From Utricularia gibba (lineage: Eukaryota > Streptophyta > Magnoliopsida > Lamiales > Lentibulariaceae): a stretch of DNA of 24,843 nt. This document shows positions 10,033-21,360 of the stretch, one piece after another. Made by a program: the position numbers and the translations under genes. The DNA lies in assembly GCA_002189035.1 (NCBI GenBank), contig NEEC01000433.1, forward strand, positions 1-24,843, read 5' to 3'. How positions within the stretch are numbered: position 1 is the first letter of the stretch; each line of letters starts with the position of its first letter. The notes under the pieces were generated by a model. The model was not told the origin of the DNA and did no database searches. It was given only the letters and a program-made list of their open reading frames with translations.

Positions 10033-10282
10033 ATGCAAATCGATTAAAAAAAATGATGCATTTGTTTAAATTGCGATATCATGTGCACCCCACATGATTT
10101 TTTCAACAACTTACTTTATACTTGAGGAGGCGGTCTTGGGGTGCACTGGAACGGGACAAAGGTAAGGTTTGGCTTGCGCCGAGAGTTAGTTGTAGCCCGA
10201 CAAATAAAGTGATGTATTTATTATCGTTCGGTTTTCGGGGGCTGCCTACATGGTTTTTCAAGGAACCGGTCGTATGGCCCGG
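10033..10282 (+). repeat. 3'-truncated monomer, unit 34 (250 bp), first unit of the HOR domain
   Basis: The first two thirds are normal and carry the right-domain marker CATGTG. After CAAGGAACCG the conserved 3' block is replaced by a short remnant (GTCGTATGGCCCGGATGC). This can be read as scraps of the missing block in correct order (GTC, GTATGG, C, CCGG). It stands directly before the A-type unit at 10283. Confidence 0.85.
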
Positions 10283-10588
10283 ATGCAAATCGATTAAAAA
10301 AATGATGCATTTGTTTAAATTGCGATATCACGTGCACCCCACATGATTTTTTTTCAACAACTTACTTTATACTTGGGGAGGCGGTCTTGGGTGCACCTGA
10401 ACGGGACAAAGGTAAGGTTTGGCTTGCGCCGAGAGTTAGTTGTAGCCCACAAATAAAGTGATGTATTTATCGTTCGGTTTTTCGGGGCTGCCTACATGGT
10501 TTTTCAAGGAACCGCTTCTCGTTTTGTGGCGGGTCTCGCTGGGAATTGGTCCTTTACCCCGATTCTGTATGGCTCATGAGGTCAACCG

Positions 10589-12703
10589 ATGCAAATCGAT
10601 TAAAAAAAATGATGCATTTGTTTAAATTGCGATATCATGTGCACCCACATGATTTTTTCAACAACTTACTTTATACTTGAGGAGGCGGTCTTGGGTGCAG
10701 CTGGAACGGGACAAAGGTAAGGTTTGGCTTGCGCCGAGAGTTAGTTGTAGCCCGGCAAATAAAGTGATGTATTTTTATCGTTCGGTTTTCGGGGGCTGCC
10801 TACATGGTTTTTCAAGGAACCGCTTCTCGTTTGTGGCGGCCAGTCTCGCTGGGAACTTGGTCCTTGACCATTCTGTATGGCTCATGAGGTCAACCGGATG
10901 CAAATCGATTAAAAAAAATGATGCATTTGTTTAAATTGCGATATCATGCACCCACATGATTTTTTTCAACAACTTACTTTATACTTGGGAGGCGGTCTTG
11001 GGGTGCACTTGAACGGGACAAAGGTAAGGTTTGGCTTGCGCCGAGAGTTAGTTGTAGCCCCACAATAAAGTGATGTATTTATATCGTTCGGTTTTCGGGG
11101 GCTGCTACATGGTTTTTCAAGGAACCGCTTCTCGTTTTGTGGCGGCCAGTCTCGCTGGGAAATTGGTCCTTGACCCCGATTCTGTATGGCTCATGAGGTC
11201 AACCGATGCAAATCGATTAAAAAAATGATGCATTTGTTTAAATTGCGATATCACGTGCACCCCACATGATTTTTTCAACAACTTACTTTATACTTGAGGA
11301 GGCGGTCTTGGGTGCACCTGAACGGGACAAAGGTAAGGTTTGGCTTGCGCCGAGAGTTAGTTGTAGCCCGAAATAAAGTGATGTATTTATTATCGTTCGG
11401 TTTTCGGGGCTGCCTACATGGTTTTTCAAGGAACCGCTTCTCGTTTTGTGGCGGCCAGTCTCGCTGGGAACTTGGTCCTTGACCCCGATTCTGTATGGCT
11501 CATGAGGTCAACCGGATGCAAATCGATTAAAAAAAATGATGCATTTGTTTAAATTGCGATATCATGTGCACCCCACATGATTTTTCAACAACTTACTTTA
11601 TACTTGAGGAGGCGGTCTTGGGGTGCAGCTGGAACGGGACAAAGGTAAGGTTTGGCTTGCGCCGAGAGTTAGTTGTAGCCGACAAATAAAGTGATGTATT
11701 TATTATCGTTCGGTTTTCGGGGGCTGCCTACATGGTTTTTCAAGGAATTTTATCATGAGGTCAACCGATGCAAATCGATTAAAAAAAATGATGCATTTGT
11801 TTAAATTGCGATATCGTGCACCCCACATGATTTTTTCAACAACTTACTTTATACTTGAGGAGGCGGTCTTGGGCACCTGAACGGACAAAGGTAAGGTTTG
11901 GCTTGCGCCGAGAGTTAGTTGTAGCCCGACAAATAAAGTGATGTATTTATTATCGTTCGGTTTCGGGGGCTGCCTACATGGTTTTTCAAGGAACCGCTTC
12001 TCGTTTTGTGGCGGCCAGTCTCGCTGGGAACTTGGTCCTTGACCCCGATTCTGTATGGCTCATGAGGTCAACCGGATGCAAATCGATTAAAAAAAATGAT
12101 GCATTTGTTTAAATTGCGATATCATGTGCACCCACATGATTTTTTCAACAACTTACTTTATACTTGAGGAGGCGGTCTTGGGGTGCACTGGAACGGGACA
12201 AAGGTAAGGTTTGGCTTGCGCCGAGAGTTAGTTGTAGCCCGACAAATAAAGTGATGTATTTATTATCGTTCGGTTTTCGGGGCTGCCTACATGGTTTTTC
12301 AAGGAACCGCTTCTCGTTTTGTGGCGGCCAGTCTCGCTGGGAACTTGGTCCTTGACCCCGATTCTGTATGGCTCATGAGGTCAACCGGATGCAAATCGAT
12401 TAAAAAAAATGATGCATTTGTTTAAATTGCGATATCACGTGCACCCCACATGATTTTTTCAACAACTTACTTTATACTTGAGGAGGCGGTCTTGGGTGCA
12501 CTTGGAACGGGACAAAGGTAAGGTTTGGCTTGCGCCGAGAGTTAGTTGTAGCCCGGCAAATAAAGTGATGTATTTTATATCGTTCGGTTTTCGGGGGCTG
12601 CCTACATGGTTTTTCAAGGAACCGCTTCTCGTTTTGTGGCGGCCAGTCTCGCTGGGAACTTGGTCCTTGACCCCGATTCTGTATGGCTCATGAGGTCAAC
12701 CGG
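10589..12703 (+). repeat. HOR copy, units 36-42 (T A B / T A B C)
   Basis: First block that fits the seven-unit plan. Unit 36 is T-like (CATGTG, GCAGCTGG, CCCGGCAAATA, GTATTTTTATCG). Unit 37 is A-type (long T-run, CTTGGGAGG, CACTTGAAC, CCCCACAATAAAG). Unit 39 (11516) carries T-position markers but is truncated. Unit 40 is A-type (CACCTGAACGGAC) and matches unit 54, fourteen units later. Units 41 and 55 also match (CATGTGCACCCAC plus GCACTGG). The block just upstream, units 34-35, is only a T-A pair, so the register starts irregularly. Confidence 0.65.
11516..11767 (+). repeat. 3'-truncated monomer, unit 39 (252 bp)
   Basis: Normal to CAAGGAA, then TTTTAT and TCATGAGGTCAACCGATG. About 60 bp of the otherwise conserved block are missing. 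It carries CATGTG and GCAGCTGG and stands directly before the A-type unit at 11768. Confidence 0.85.
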
Positions 12704-14886
12704 ATGCAAATCGATTAAAAAAATGATGCATTTGTTTAAATTGCGATATCATGTGCACCCCACATGATTTTTTCAACAACTTACTTTATACTTGAGGAGG
12801 CGGTCTTGGGTGCAGCTGGAACGGACAAAGGTAAGGTTTGGCTTGCGCGAGAGTTAGTTGTAGCCCGGCAAATAAAGTGATGTATTTTTTATCGTTCGGT
12901 TTTCGGGGGCTGCCTACATGGTTTTTCAAGGAACCGCTTCTCGTTTTGTGGCGGCCAGTCTCGCTGGGAACTTGGTTGACCCCGATTCTGTATGGCTCAT
13001 GAGGTCAACCGGATGCAAATCGATTAAAAAAAATGATGCATTTGTTTAAATTGCGATATCACGTGCACCCCACATGATTTTTTTCAACAACTTACTTTAT
13101 ACTTGAGGAGGCGGTCTTGGGGTGCACCTGAACGGGACAAAGGTAAGGTTTGGCTTGCGCCGAGAGTTAGTTGTAGCCCACAAATAAAGTGATAAATTTA
13201 TCGTTCGGTTTTCGGGGGCTGCCTACATGGTTTTTCAAGGAACCGCTTCTCGTTTTGTGGCGGCCAGTCTCGCTGGGAACTTGGTCCTTGACCCCGATTC
13301 TGTATGGCTCATGAGGTCAACCGATGCAAATCGATTAAAAAAAATGATGCATTTGTTTAAATTGCGATATCATGTGCACCCCACATGATTTTTTCAACAA
13401 CTTACTTTATACTTGAGGAGGCGGTCTTGGGTGCACTGGAACGGGACAAAGGTAAGGTTTGGCTTGCGCCAGAGTTAGTTGTAGCCCGACAAATAAAGTG
13501 ATGTATTTATTATCGTTCGGTTTTCGGGGCTGCCTACATGGTTTTTCAAGGAACCGCTTCTCGTTTTGTGGCGCCAGTCTCGCTGGGAACTTGGTCCTTG
13601 ACCCCGATTCTGTATGGCTCATGAGGTCAACCGGATGCAAATCGATTAAAAAAAATGATGCATTTGTTTAAATTGCGATATCACGTGCACCCCACATGAT
13701 TTTTTTTCAACAACTTACTTTATACTTGAGGAGGCGGTCTTGGGGTGCAGCTGGAACGGGACAAAGGTAAGGTTTGGCTTGCGCGAGAGTTAGTTGTAGC
13801 CCCAAATAAAGTGATGTATTTTTTATCGTTCGGTTTTCGGGGGCTGCCTACATGGTTTTTCAAGGAACCGCTTCTCGTTTTGTGGCGGCCAGTCTCGCTG
13901 GGAACTTGGTCCTTGACCCCGATTCTGTATGGCTCATGAGGTCAACCGGATGCAAATCGATTAAAAAAATGATGCATTTGTTTTAAATTGCGATATCACG
14001 TGCACCCCACATGATTTTTTCAACAACTTACTTTATACTTGAGGAGGCGGTCTTGGGTGCAGCTGAACGGGACAAAGGTAAGGTTTGGCTTGCGCGAGAG
14101 TTAGTTGTAGCCCACAAATAAAGTGATGTATTTATTATCGTTCGGTTTTCGGGGCTGCCTACATGGTTTTTCAAGGAACCGCTTCTCGTTTTGTGGCGGC
14201 CAGTCTCGCTGGGAAATTGGTCCTTGACCCCGATTCTGTATGGCTCATGAGGTCAACCGGATGCAAATCGATTAAAAAAAATGATGCATTTGTTTAAATT
14301 GCGATATCATGTGCACCCCACATGATTTTTTCAACAACTTACTTTATACTTGAGGAGGCGGTCTTGGGGTGCAGCTGGAACGGGACAAAGGTAAGGTTTG
14401 GCTTGCGCGAGAGTTAGTTGTAGCCCGGCAAATAAAGTGATGTATTTTTATCGTTCGGTTTTCGGGGGCTGCCTACATGGTTTTTCAAGGAACCGCTTCT
14501 CGTTTTGTGGCGGCCAGTCTCGCTGGGAACTTGGTCCTTGACCCGATTCTGTATGGCTCATGAGGTCAACCGGATGCAAATCGATTAAAAAAAATGATGC
14601 ATTTGTTTAAATTGCGATATCACGTGCACCCCACATGATTTTTTCAACAACTTACTTTATACTTGAGGAGGCGGTCTTGGGGTGCAGCTGGAACGGGACA
14701 AAGGTAAGGTTTGGCTTGCGCGAGAGTTAGTTGTAGCCCGGCAAATAAAGTGATGTATTTTTATCGTTCGGTTTTCGGGGGCTGCCTACATGGTTTTTCA
14801 AGGAACCGCTTCTCGTTTTGTGGCGCCAGTCTCGCTGGGAACTTGGTCCTTGACCCCGATTCTGTATGGCTCATGAGGTCAACCGG
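12704..14886 (+). repeat. HOR copy, units 43-49
   Basis: Unit 43 is T-type (CATGTG, GCAGCTGG, GTATTTTTTATCG). Unit 44 is A-type (eight T's, CACCTGAAC, CCCACAAATA, GATAAATTTATCG, end CCGATGC). Unit 45 is B-type. Unit 46 is T-type (GCAGCTGG, CCCCAAATA, GTATTTTTTATCG). Unit 47 is A-type (CAGCTGAAC, GGGAAATTGG). Units 48 and 49 complete the four-unit half; both carry GCAGCTGG and GTATTTTTATCG. Total length is 2183 bp. Confidence 0.75.
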
Positions 14887-16998
14887 ATGCAAATCGATTA
14901 AAAAAAATGATGCATTTGTTTAAATTGCGATATCATGTGCACCCACATGATTTTTTCAACAACTTACTTTATACTTGAGGAGGCGGTCTTGGGGTGCACT
15001 GGAACGGGACAAAGGTAAGGTTTGGCTTGCGCGAGAGTTAGTTGTAGCCCGGCAAATAAAGTGATGTATTTTTTATCGTTCGGTTTTCGGGGCTGCCTAC
15101 ATGGTTTTTCAAGGAACCGCTTCTCGTTTTGTGGCGGCCAGTCTCGCTGGGAACTTGGTTTTGACCCCGATTCTGTATGGCTCATGAGGTCAACCGGATG
15201 CAAATCGATTAAAAAAAATGATGCATTTGTTTAAATTGCGATATCACGTGCACCCCACATGATTTTTTTCAACAACTTACTTTATACTTGAGGAGGCGGT
15301 CTTGGGGTGCACCTGAACGGGACAAAGGTAAGGTTTGGCTTGCGCCGAGAGTTAGTTGTAGCCCACAAATAAAGTGATGTATTTATATCGTTCGGTTTTC
15401 GGGGCTGCCTACATGGTTTTTCAAGGAACCGCTTCTCGTTTTGTGGCGGCCAGTCTCGCTGGGAACTTGGTCCTTTACCCCGATTCTGTATGGCTCATGA
15501 GGTCAACCGGATGCAAATCGATTAAAAAAAATGATGCATTTGTTTAAATTGCGATATCACGTGCACCCCACATGATTTTTTCAACAACTTACTTTATACT
15601 TGAGGAGGCGGTCTTGGGTGCACCTGAACGGACAAAGGTAAGGTTTGGCTTGCGCCGAGAGTTAGTTGTAGCCCGACAAATAAGTGATGTATTTATTATC
15701 GTTCGGTTTTCGGGGCTGCCTACATGGTTTTTCAAGGAACCGCTTCTCGTTTTGTGGCGGCCAGTCTCGCTGGGAACTTGGTCCTTGACCCCGATTCTGT
15801 ATGGCTCATGAGGTCAACCGGATGGAAATCGATTAAAAAAAATGATGCATTTGTTTAAATTGCGATATCATGTGCACCCCACATGATTTTTTCAACAACT
15901 TACTTTATACTTGAGGAGGCGGTCTTGGGTGCAGCTGGAACGGGACAAAGGTAAGGTTTGGCTTGCGCCGAGAGTTAGTTGTAGCCCGACAAATAAAGTG
16001 ATGTATTTATTATCGTTCGGTTTTCGGGGCTGCCTACATGGTTTTTCAAGGAGCTTTTCCGCCCCGGATGCAAATCGATTAAAAAAATGATGCATTTGTT
16101 TAAATTGCGATATCACGTGCACCCCACATGATTTTTTCAACAACTTACTTTATACTTGAGGAGGCGGTCTTGGGTGCACCTGAACGGACAAAGGTAAGGT
16201 TTGGCTTGCGCGAGAGTTAGTTGTAGCCCGAAATAAAGTGATGTATTTATTATCGTTCGGTTTTCGGGGGCTGCCTACATGGTTTTTCAAGGAACCGCTT
16301 CTCGTTTTGTGGCGGCCAGTCTCGCTGGGAACTTGGTCCTTGACCCCGATTCTGTATGGCTCATGAGGTCAACCGGATGCAAATCGATTAAAAAAAATGA
16401 TGCATTTGTTTAAATTGCGATATCATGTGCACCCACATGATTTTTTCAACAACTTACTTTATACTTGAGGAGGCGGTCTTGGGGTGCACTGGAACGGGAC
16501 AAAGGTAAGGTTTGGCTTGCGAGAGTTAGTTGTAGCCCGACAAATAAAGTGATGTATTTATTATCGTTCGGTTTTCGGGGGCTGCCTACATGGTTTTTCA
16601 AGGAACCGCTTCTCGTTTTGTGGCGGCCAGTCTCGCTGGGAAATTGGTCCTTGACCCCGATTCTGTATGGCTCATGAGGTCAACCGGATGCAAATCGATT
16701 AAAAAAAATGATGCATTTGTTTAAATTGCGATATCACGTGCACCCCACATGATTTTTTCAACAACTTACTTTATACTTGAGGAGGCGGTCTTGGGTGCAC
16801 TGAACGGGACAAAGGTAAGGTTTGGCTTGCGCCGAGAGTTAGTTGTAGCCGGCAAATAAAGTGATGTATTTATTATCGTTCGGTTTTCGGGGGCTGCCTA
16901 CATGGTTTTTCAAGGAACCGCTTCTCGTTTTGTGGCGGCCAGTCTCGCTGGGAACTTGGTCCTTGACCCGATTCTGTATGGCTCATGAGGTCAACCGG
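14887..16998 (+). repeat. HOR copy, units 50-56, containing a truncated T unit
   Basis: Unit 50 is T-type with TTGGTTTTGACC. Unit 51 is A-type with TTTACCCC, CCACAAATA and TATATCG. Unit 52 occupies the B position. Unit 53 (15822) is in the second T position but is only 246 bp. Units 54-56 resemble units 40-42. The copy is 2112 bp instead of about 2180 because of unit 53. Confidence 0.75.
15822..16067 (+). repeat. 3'-truncated monomer, unit 53 (246 bp)
   Basis: Normal to CAAGGA, then GCTTTTCCGCCCCGGATG. The remnant can again be read as scraps of the missing block in order. It carries CATGTG and GCAGCTGG, stands fourteen units (two HOR periods) after truncated unit 39, and directly precedes the A-type unit at 16068. 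It begins ATGGAAATCG instead of ATGCAAATCG, as does unit 26. Confidence 0.85.
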
Positions 16999-19179
16999 AT
17001 GCAAATCGATTAAAAAAAATGATGCATTTGTTTAAATTGCGATATCATGTGCACCCCACATGATTTTTTCAACAACTTACTTTATACTTGAGGAGGCGGT
17101 CTTGGGGTGCAGCTGAAACGGGAAAGGTAAGGTTTGGCTTGCGCGAGAGTTAGTTGTAGCCCGGCAAATAAAGTGATGTATTTTTTATCGTTCGGTTTTC
17201 GGGGGCTGCCTACATGGTTTTTCAAGGAACCGCTTCTCGTTTTGTGGCGGCCAGTCTCGCTGGGAACTTGGTCCTTGACCCCGATTCTGTATGGCTCATG
17301 AGGTCAACCGGATGCAAATCGATTAAAAAAAATGATGCATTTGTTTAAATTGCGATATCACGTGCACCCCACATGATTTTTTCAACAACTTACTTTATAC
17401 TTGAGGAGGCGGTCTTGGGGTGCACCTGAACGGGACAAAGGTAAGGTTTGGCTTGCGCGAGAGTTAGTTGTAGCCCGAAAATAAAGTGATGTATTTATTA
17501 TCGTTCGGTTTTCGGGGTGCCTACATGGTTTTTCAAGGAACCGCTTCTCGTTTTGTGGCGGCCAGTCTCGCTGGGAACTTGGTCCTTTACCCCGATTCTG
17601 TATGGCTCATGAGGTCAACCGGATGCAAATCGATTAAAAAAAATGATGCATTTGTTTAAATTGCGATATCATGTGCACCCCACATGATTTTTTCAACAAC
17701 TTACTTTATACTTGAGGAGGCGGTCTTGGGGTGCAGCTGAACGGGACAAAGGTAAGGTTTGGCTTGCGCCGAGTTAGTTGTAGCCCGACAAATAAAGTGA
17801 TGTATTTATTATCGTTCGGTTTTTCGGGGGCTGCCTACATGGTTTTTCAAGGAACCGCTTCTCGTTTTGTGGCGCCAGTCTCGCTGGGAACTTGGTCCTT
17901 GACCCCGATTCTGTATGGCTCATGAGGTCAACCGGATGCAAATCGATTAAAAAAATGATGCATTTGTTTAAATTGCGATATCATGTGCACCCCACATGAT
18001 TTTCAACAACTTACTTTATACTTGAGGAGGCGGTCTTGGGGTGCAGCTGGAACGGGACAAAGGTAAGGTTTGGCTTGCGCGAGAGTTAGTTGTAGCCCGG
18101 CAAATAAAGTGATGTATTTTTATCGTTCGGTTTTCGGGGGCTGCCTACATGGTTTTTCAAGGAACCGCTTCTCGTTTTGTGGCGGCCAGTCTCGCTGGGA
18201 ACTTGGTTTTGACCCCGATTCTGTATGGCTCATGAGGTCAACCGGATGCAAATCGATTAAAAAAAATGATGCATTTGTTTAAATTGCGATATGACGTGCA
18301 CCCCACATGATTTTTTTCAACAACTTACTTTATACTTGGGGAGCGGTCTTGGGGTGCACCTGAACGGACAAAGGTAAGGTTTGGCTTGCGCCGAGAGTTA
18401 GTTGTAGCCCCACAATAAAGTGATAATTTATATCGTTCGGTTTTCGGGGCTGCCTACATGGTTTTTCAAGGAACCGCTTCTCGTTTTGTGGCGGCCAGTC
18501 TCGCTGGGAATTGGTCCTTTACCCCGATTCTGTATGGCTCATGAGGTCAACCGGATGCAAATCGATTAAAAAAAATGATGCATTTGTTTAAATTGCGATA
18601 TCATGTGCACCCCACATGATTTTTTCAACAACTTACTTTATACTTGAGGAGGCGGTCTTGGGGTGCAGCTGGAACGGGACAAAGGTAAGGTTTGGCTTGC
18701 GCGAGAGTTAGTTGTAGCCCGACAAATAAAGTGATGTATTTATTATCGTTCGGTTTTCGGGGCTGCCTACATGGTTTTTCAAGGAACCGCTTCTCGTTTT
18801 GTGGCGGCCAGTCTCGCTGGGAACTTGGTCCTTGACCCCGATTCTGTATGGCTCATGAGGTCAACCGGATGCAAATCGATTAAAAAAAATGATGCATTTG
18901 TTTAAATTGCGATATCACGTGCACCCCACATGATTTTTCAACAACTTACTTTATACTTGAGGAGGCGGTCTTGGGGTGCACTGGAACGGGACAAAGGTAA
19001 GGTTTGGCTTGCGCGAGAGTTAGTTGTAGCCCGACAAATAAAGTGATGTATTTTTTATCGTTCGGTTTTCGGGGCTGCCTACATGGTTTTTCAAGGAACC
19101 GCTTCTCGTTTTGTGGCGCCAGTCTCGCTGGGAACTTGGTCCTTGACCCCGATTCTGTATGGCTCATGAGGTCAACCGG
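16999..19179 (+). repeat. HOR copy, units 57-63
   Basis: Unit 57 is T-type (CATGTG, GCAGCTG, GTATTTTTTATCG), 58 is A-type (TTTACCCC), 59 is B-type, 60 is T-type (TTGGTTTTGACC, GTATTTTTATCG) and 61 is a strongly divergent A-type. Unit 61 has GATATGACGTG, seven T's, CTTGGGGAGCGG, TGAACGGAC, CCACAATAAAG, GATAATTTATATCG, GGGAATTGG and TTTACCCC. Unit 62 is B-type and unit 63 the fourth unit. Length is 2181 bp. Confidence 0.8.
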
Positions 19180-21360
19180 ATGCAAATCGATTAAAAAAAA
19201 TGATGCATTTGTTTAAATTGCGATATCATGTGCACCCCACATGATTTTTTCAACAACTTACTTTATACTTGAGGAGGCGGTCTTGGGGTGCAGCTGGAAC
19301 GGGACAAAGGTAAGGTTTGGCTTGCGCGAGAGTTAGTTGTAGCCCGGCAAATAAAGTGATGTATTTTTTATCGTTCGGTTTTCGGGGCTGCCTACATGGT
19401 TTTTCAAGGAACCGCTTCTCGTTTTGTGGCGGCCAGTCTCGCTGGGAACTTGGTCCTTGACCCCGATTCTGTATGGCTCATGAGGTCAACCGGATGCAAA
19501 TCGATTAAAAAAAATGATGCATTTGTTTAAATTGCGATATCACGTGCACCCCACATGATTTTTTTCAACAACTTACTTTATACTTGAGGAGGCGGTCTTG
19601 GGGTGCACTGAAACGGGACAAAGGTAAGGTTTGGCTTGCGCGAGAGTTAGTTGTAGCCCGACAAATAAAGTGATGTATTTATTATCGTTCGGTTTTCGGG
19701 GCTACCTACATGGTTTTTCAAGGAACCGCTTCTCGTTTTGTGGCGGCCAGTCTCGCTGGGAAATTGGTCCTTTACCCCGATTTGTATGGCTCATGAGGTC
19801 AACCGAATGCAAATCGATTAAAAAAAATGATGCATTTGTTTAAATTGCGATATCATGTGCACCCCACATGATTTTTTCAACAACTTACTTTATACTTGAG
19901 GAGGCGGTCTTGGGGCAGCTGGAACGGGACAAAGGTAAGGTTTGGCTTGCGCGAGAGTTAGTTGTAGCCCGACAAATAAAGTGATGTATTTATTATCGTT
20001 CGGTTTTCGGGGCTGCCTACATGGTTTTTCAAGGAACCGCTTCTCGTTTTGTGGCGGCCAGTCTCGCTGGGAACTTGGTCCTTGACCCGATTCTGTATGG
20101 CTCATGAGGTCAACCGGATGCAAATCGATTAAAAAAAAGATGCATTTGTTTAAATTGCGATATCACGTGCACCCCACATGATTTTTTCAACAACTTACTT
20201 TATACTTGAGGAGGCGGTCTTGGGTGCAGCTGGAACGGGACAAAGGTAAGGTTTGGCTTGCGCGAGAGTTAGTTGTAGCCCGGCAAATAAAGTGATGTAT
20301 TTTATCGTTCGGTTTTCGGGGGCTGCCTACATGGTTTTTCAAGGAACCGCTTCTCGTTTTGTGGCGGCCAGTCTCGCTGGGAACTTGGTCCTTGACCCCG
20401 ATTCTGTATGGCTCATGAGGTCAACCGGATGCAAATCGATTAAAAAAAATGATGCATTTGTTTAAATTGCGATATCACGTGCACCCCACATGATTTTTTT
20501 CAACAACTTACTTATACTTGAGGAGGCGGTCTTGGGGTGCAGCTGAACGGGACAAAGGTAAGGTTTGGCTTGCGCCGAGAGTTAGTTGTAGCCCGACAAA
20601 TAAAGTGATGTATTTATATCGTTCGGTTTTCGGGGCTGCCTACATGGTTTTTCAAGGAACCGCTTCTCGTTTTGTGGCGGCCAGTCTCGCTGGGAACTTG
20701 GTCCTTGACCCCGATTCTGTATGGCTCATGAGGTCAACCGGATGCAAATCGATTAAAAAAATGATGCATTTGTTTAAATTGCGATATCACGTGCACCCCA
20801 CATGATTTTTTCAACAACTTACTTTATACTGAGGAGGCGGTCTTGGGTGCACTGGAACGGGACAAAGGTAAGGTTTGGCTTGCGCCGAGAGTTAGTTGTA
20901 GCCCAAATAAAGTGATGTATTTATTATCGTTCGGTTTTCGGGGGCTGCCTACATGGTTTTTCAAGGAACCGCTTCTCGTTTTGTGGCGCCAGTCTCGCTG
21001 GGAACTTGGTCCTTGACCCCGATTCTGTATGGCTCATGAGGTCAACCGGATGCAAATCGATTAAAAAAATGATGCATTTGTTTAAATTGCGATATCATGT
21101 GCACCCCACATGATTTTTTCAACAACTTACTTTATACTTGAGGAGGCGGTCTTGGGGTGCAGCTGAACGGGACAAAGGTAAGGTTTGGCTTGCGCCGAGA
21201 GTTAGTTGTAGCCCGACAAATAAAGTGATGTATTTATCGTTCGGTTTTCGGGGGCTGCCTACATGGTTTTTCAAGGAACCGCTTCTCGTTTTGTGGCGGC
21301 CAGTCTCGCTGGGAACTTGGTCCTTGACCCCGATTCTGTATGGCTCATGAGGTCAACCGG
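19180..21360 (+). repeat. HOR copy, units 64-70
   Basis: Unit 64 is T-type; unit 65 is A-type with a set of private variants (CTACCTACATGG, GGGAAATTGG, TTTACCCCGATTTG, CCGAATGC) that returns in unit 72. Units 66, 67 and 68 are B, T and A. Unit 68 also shows TTACTTATAC, a two-base loss unique to it. Unit 69 is in the B position but has CACGTG. Unit 70 has a shortened GTATTTATCG. Length is 2181 bp. Confidence 0.8.
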
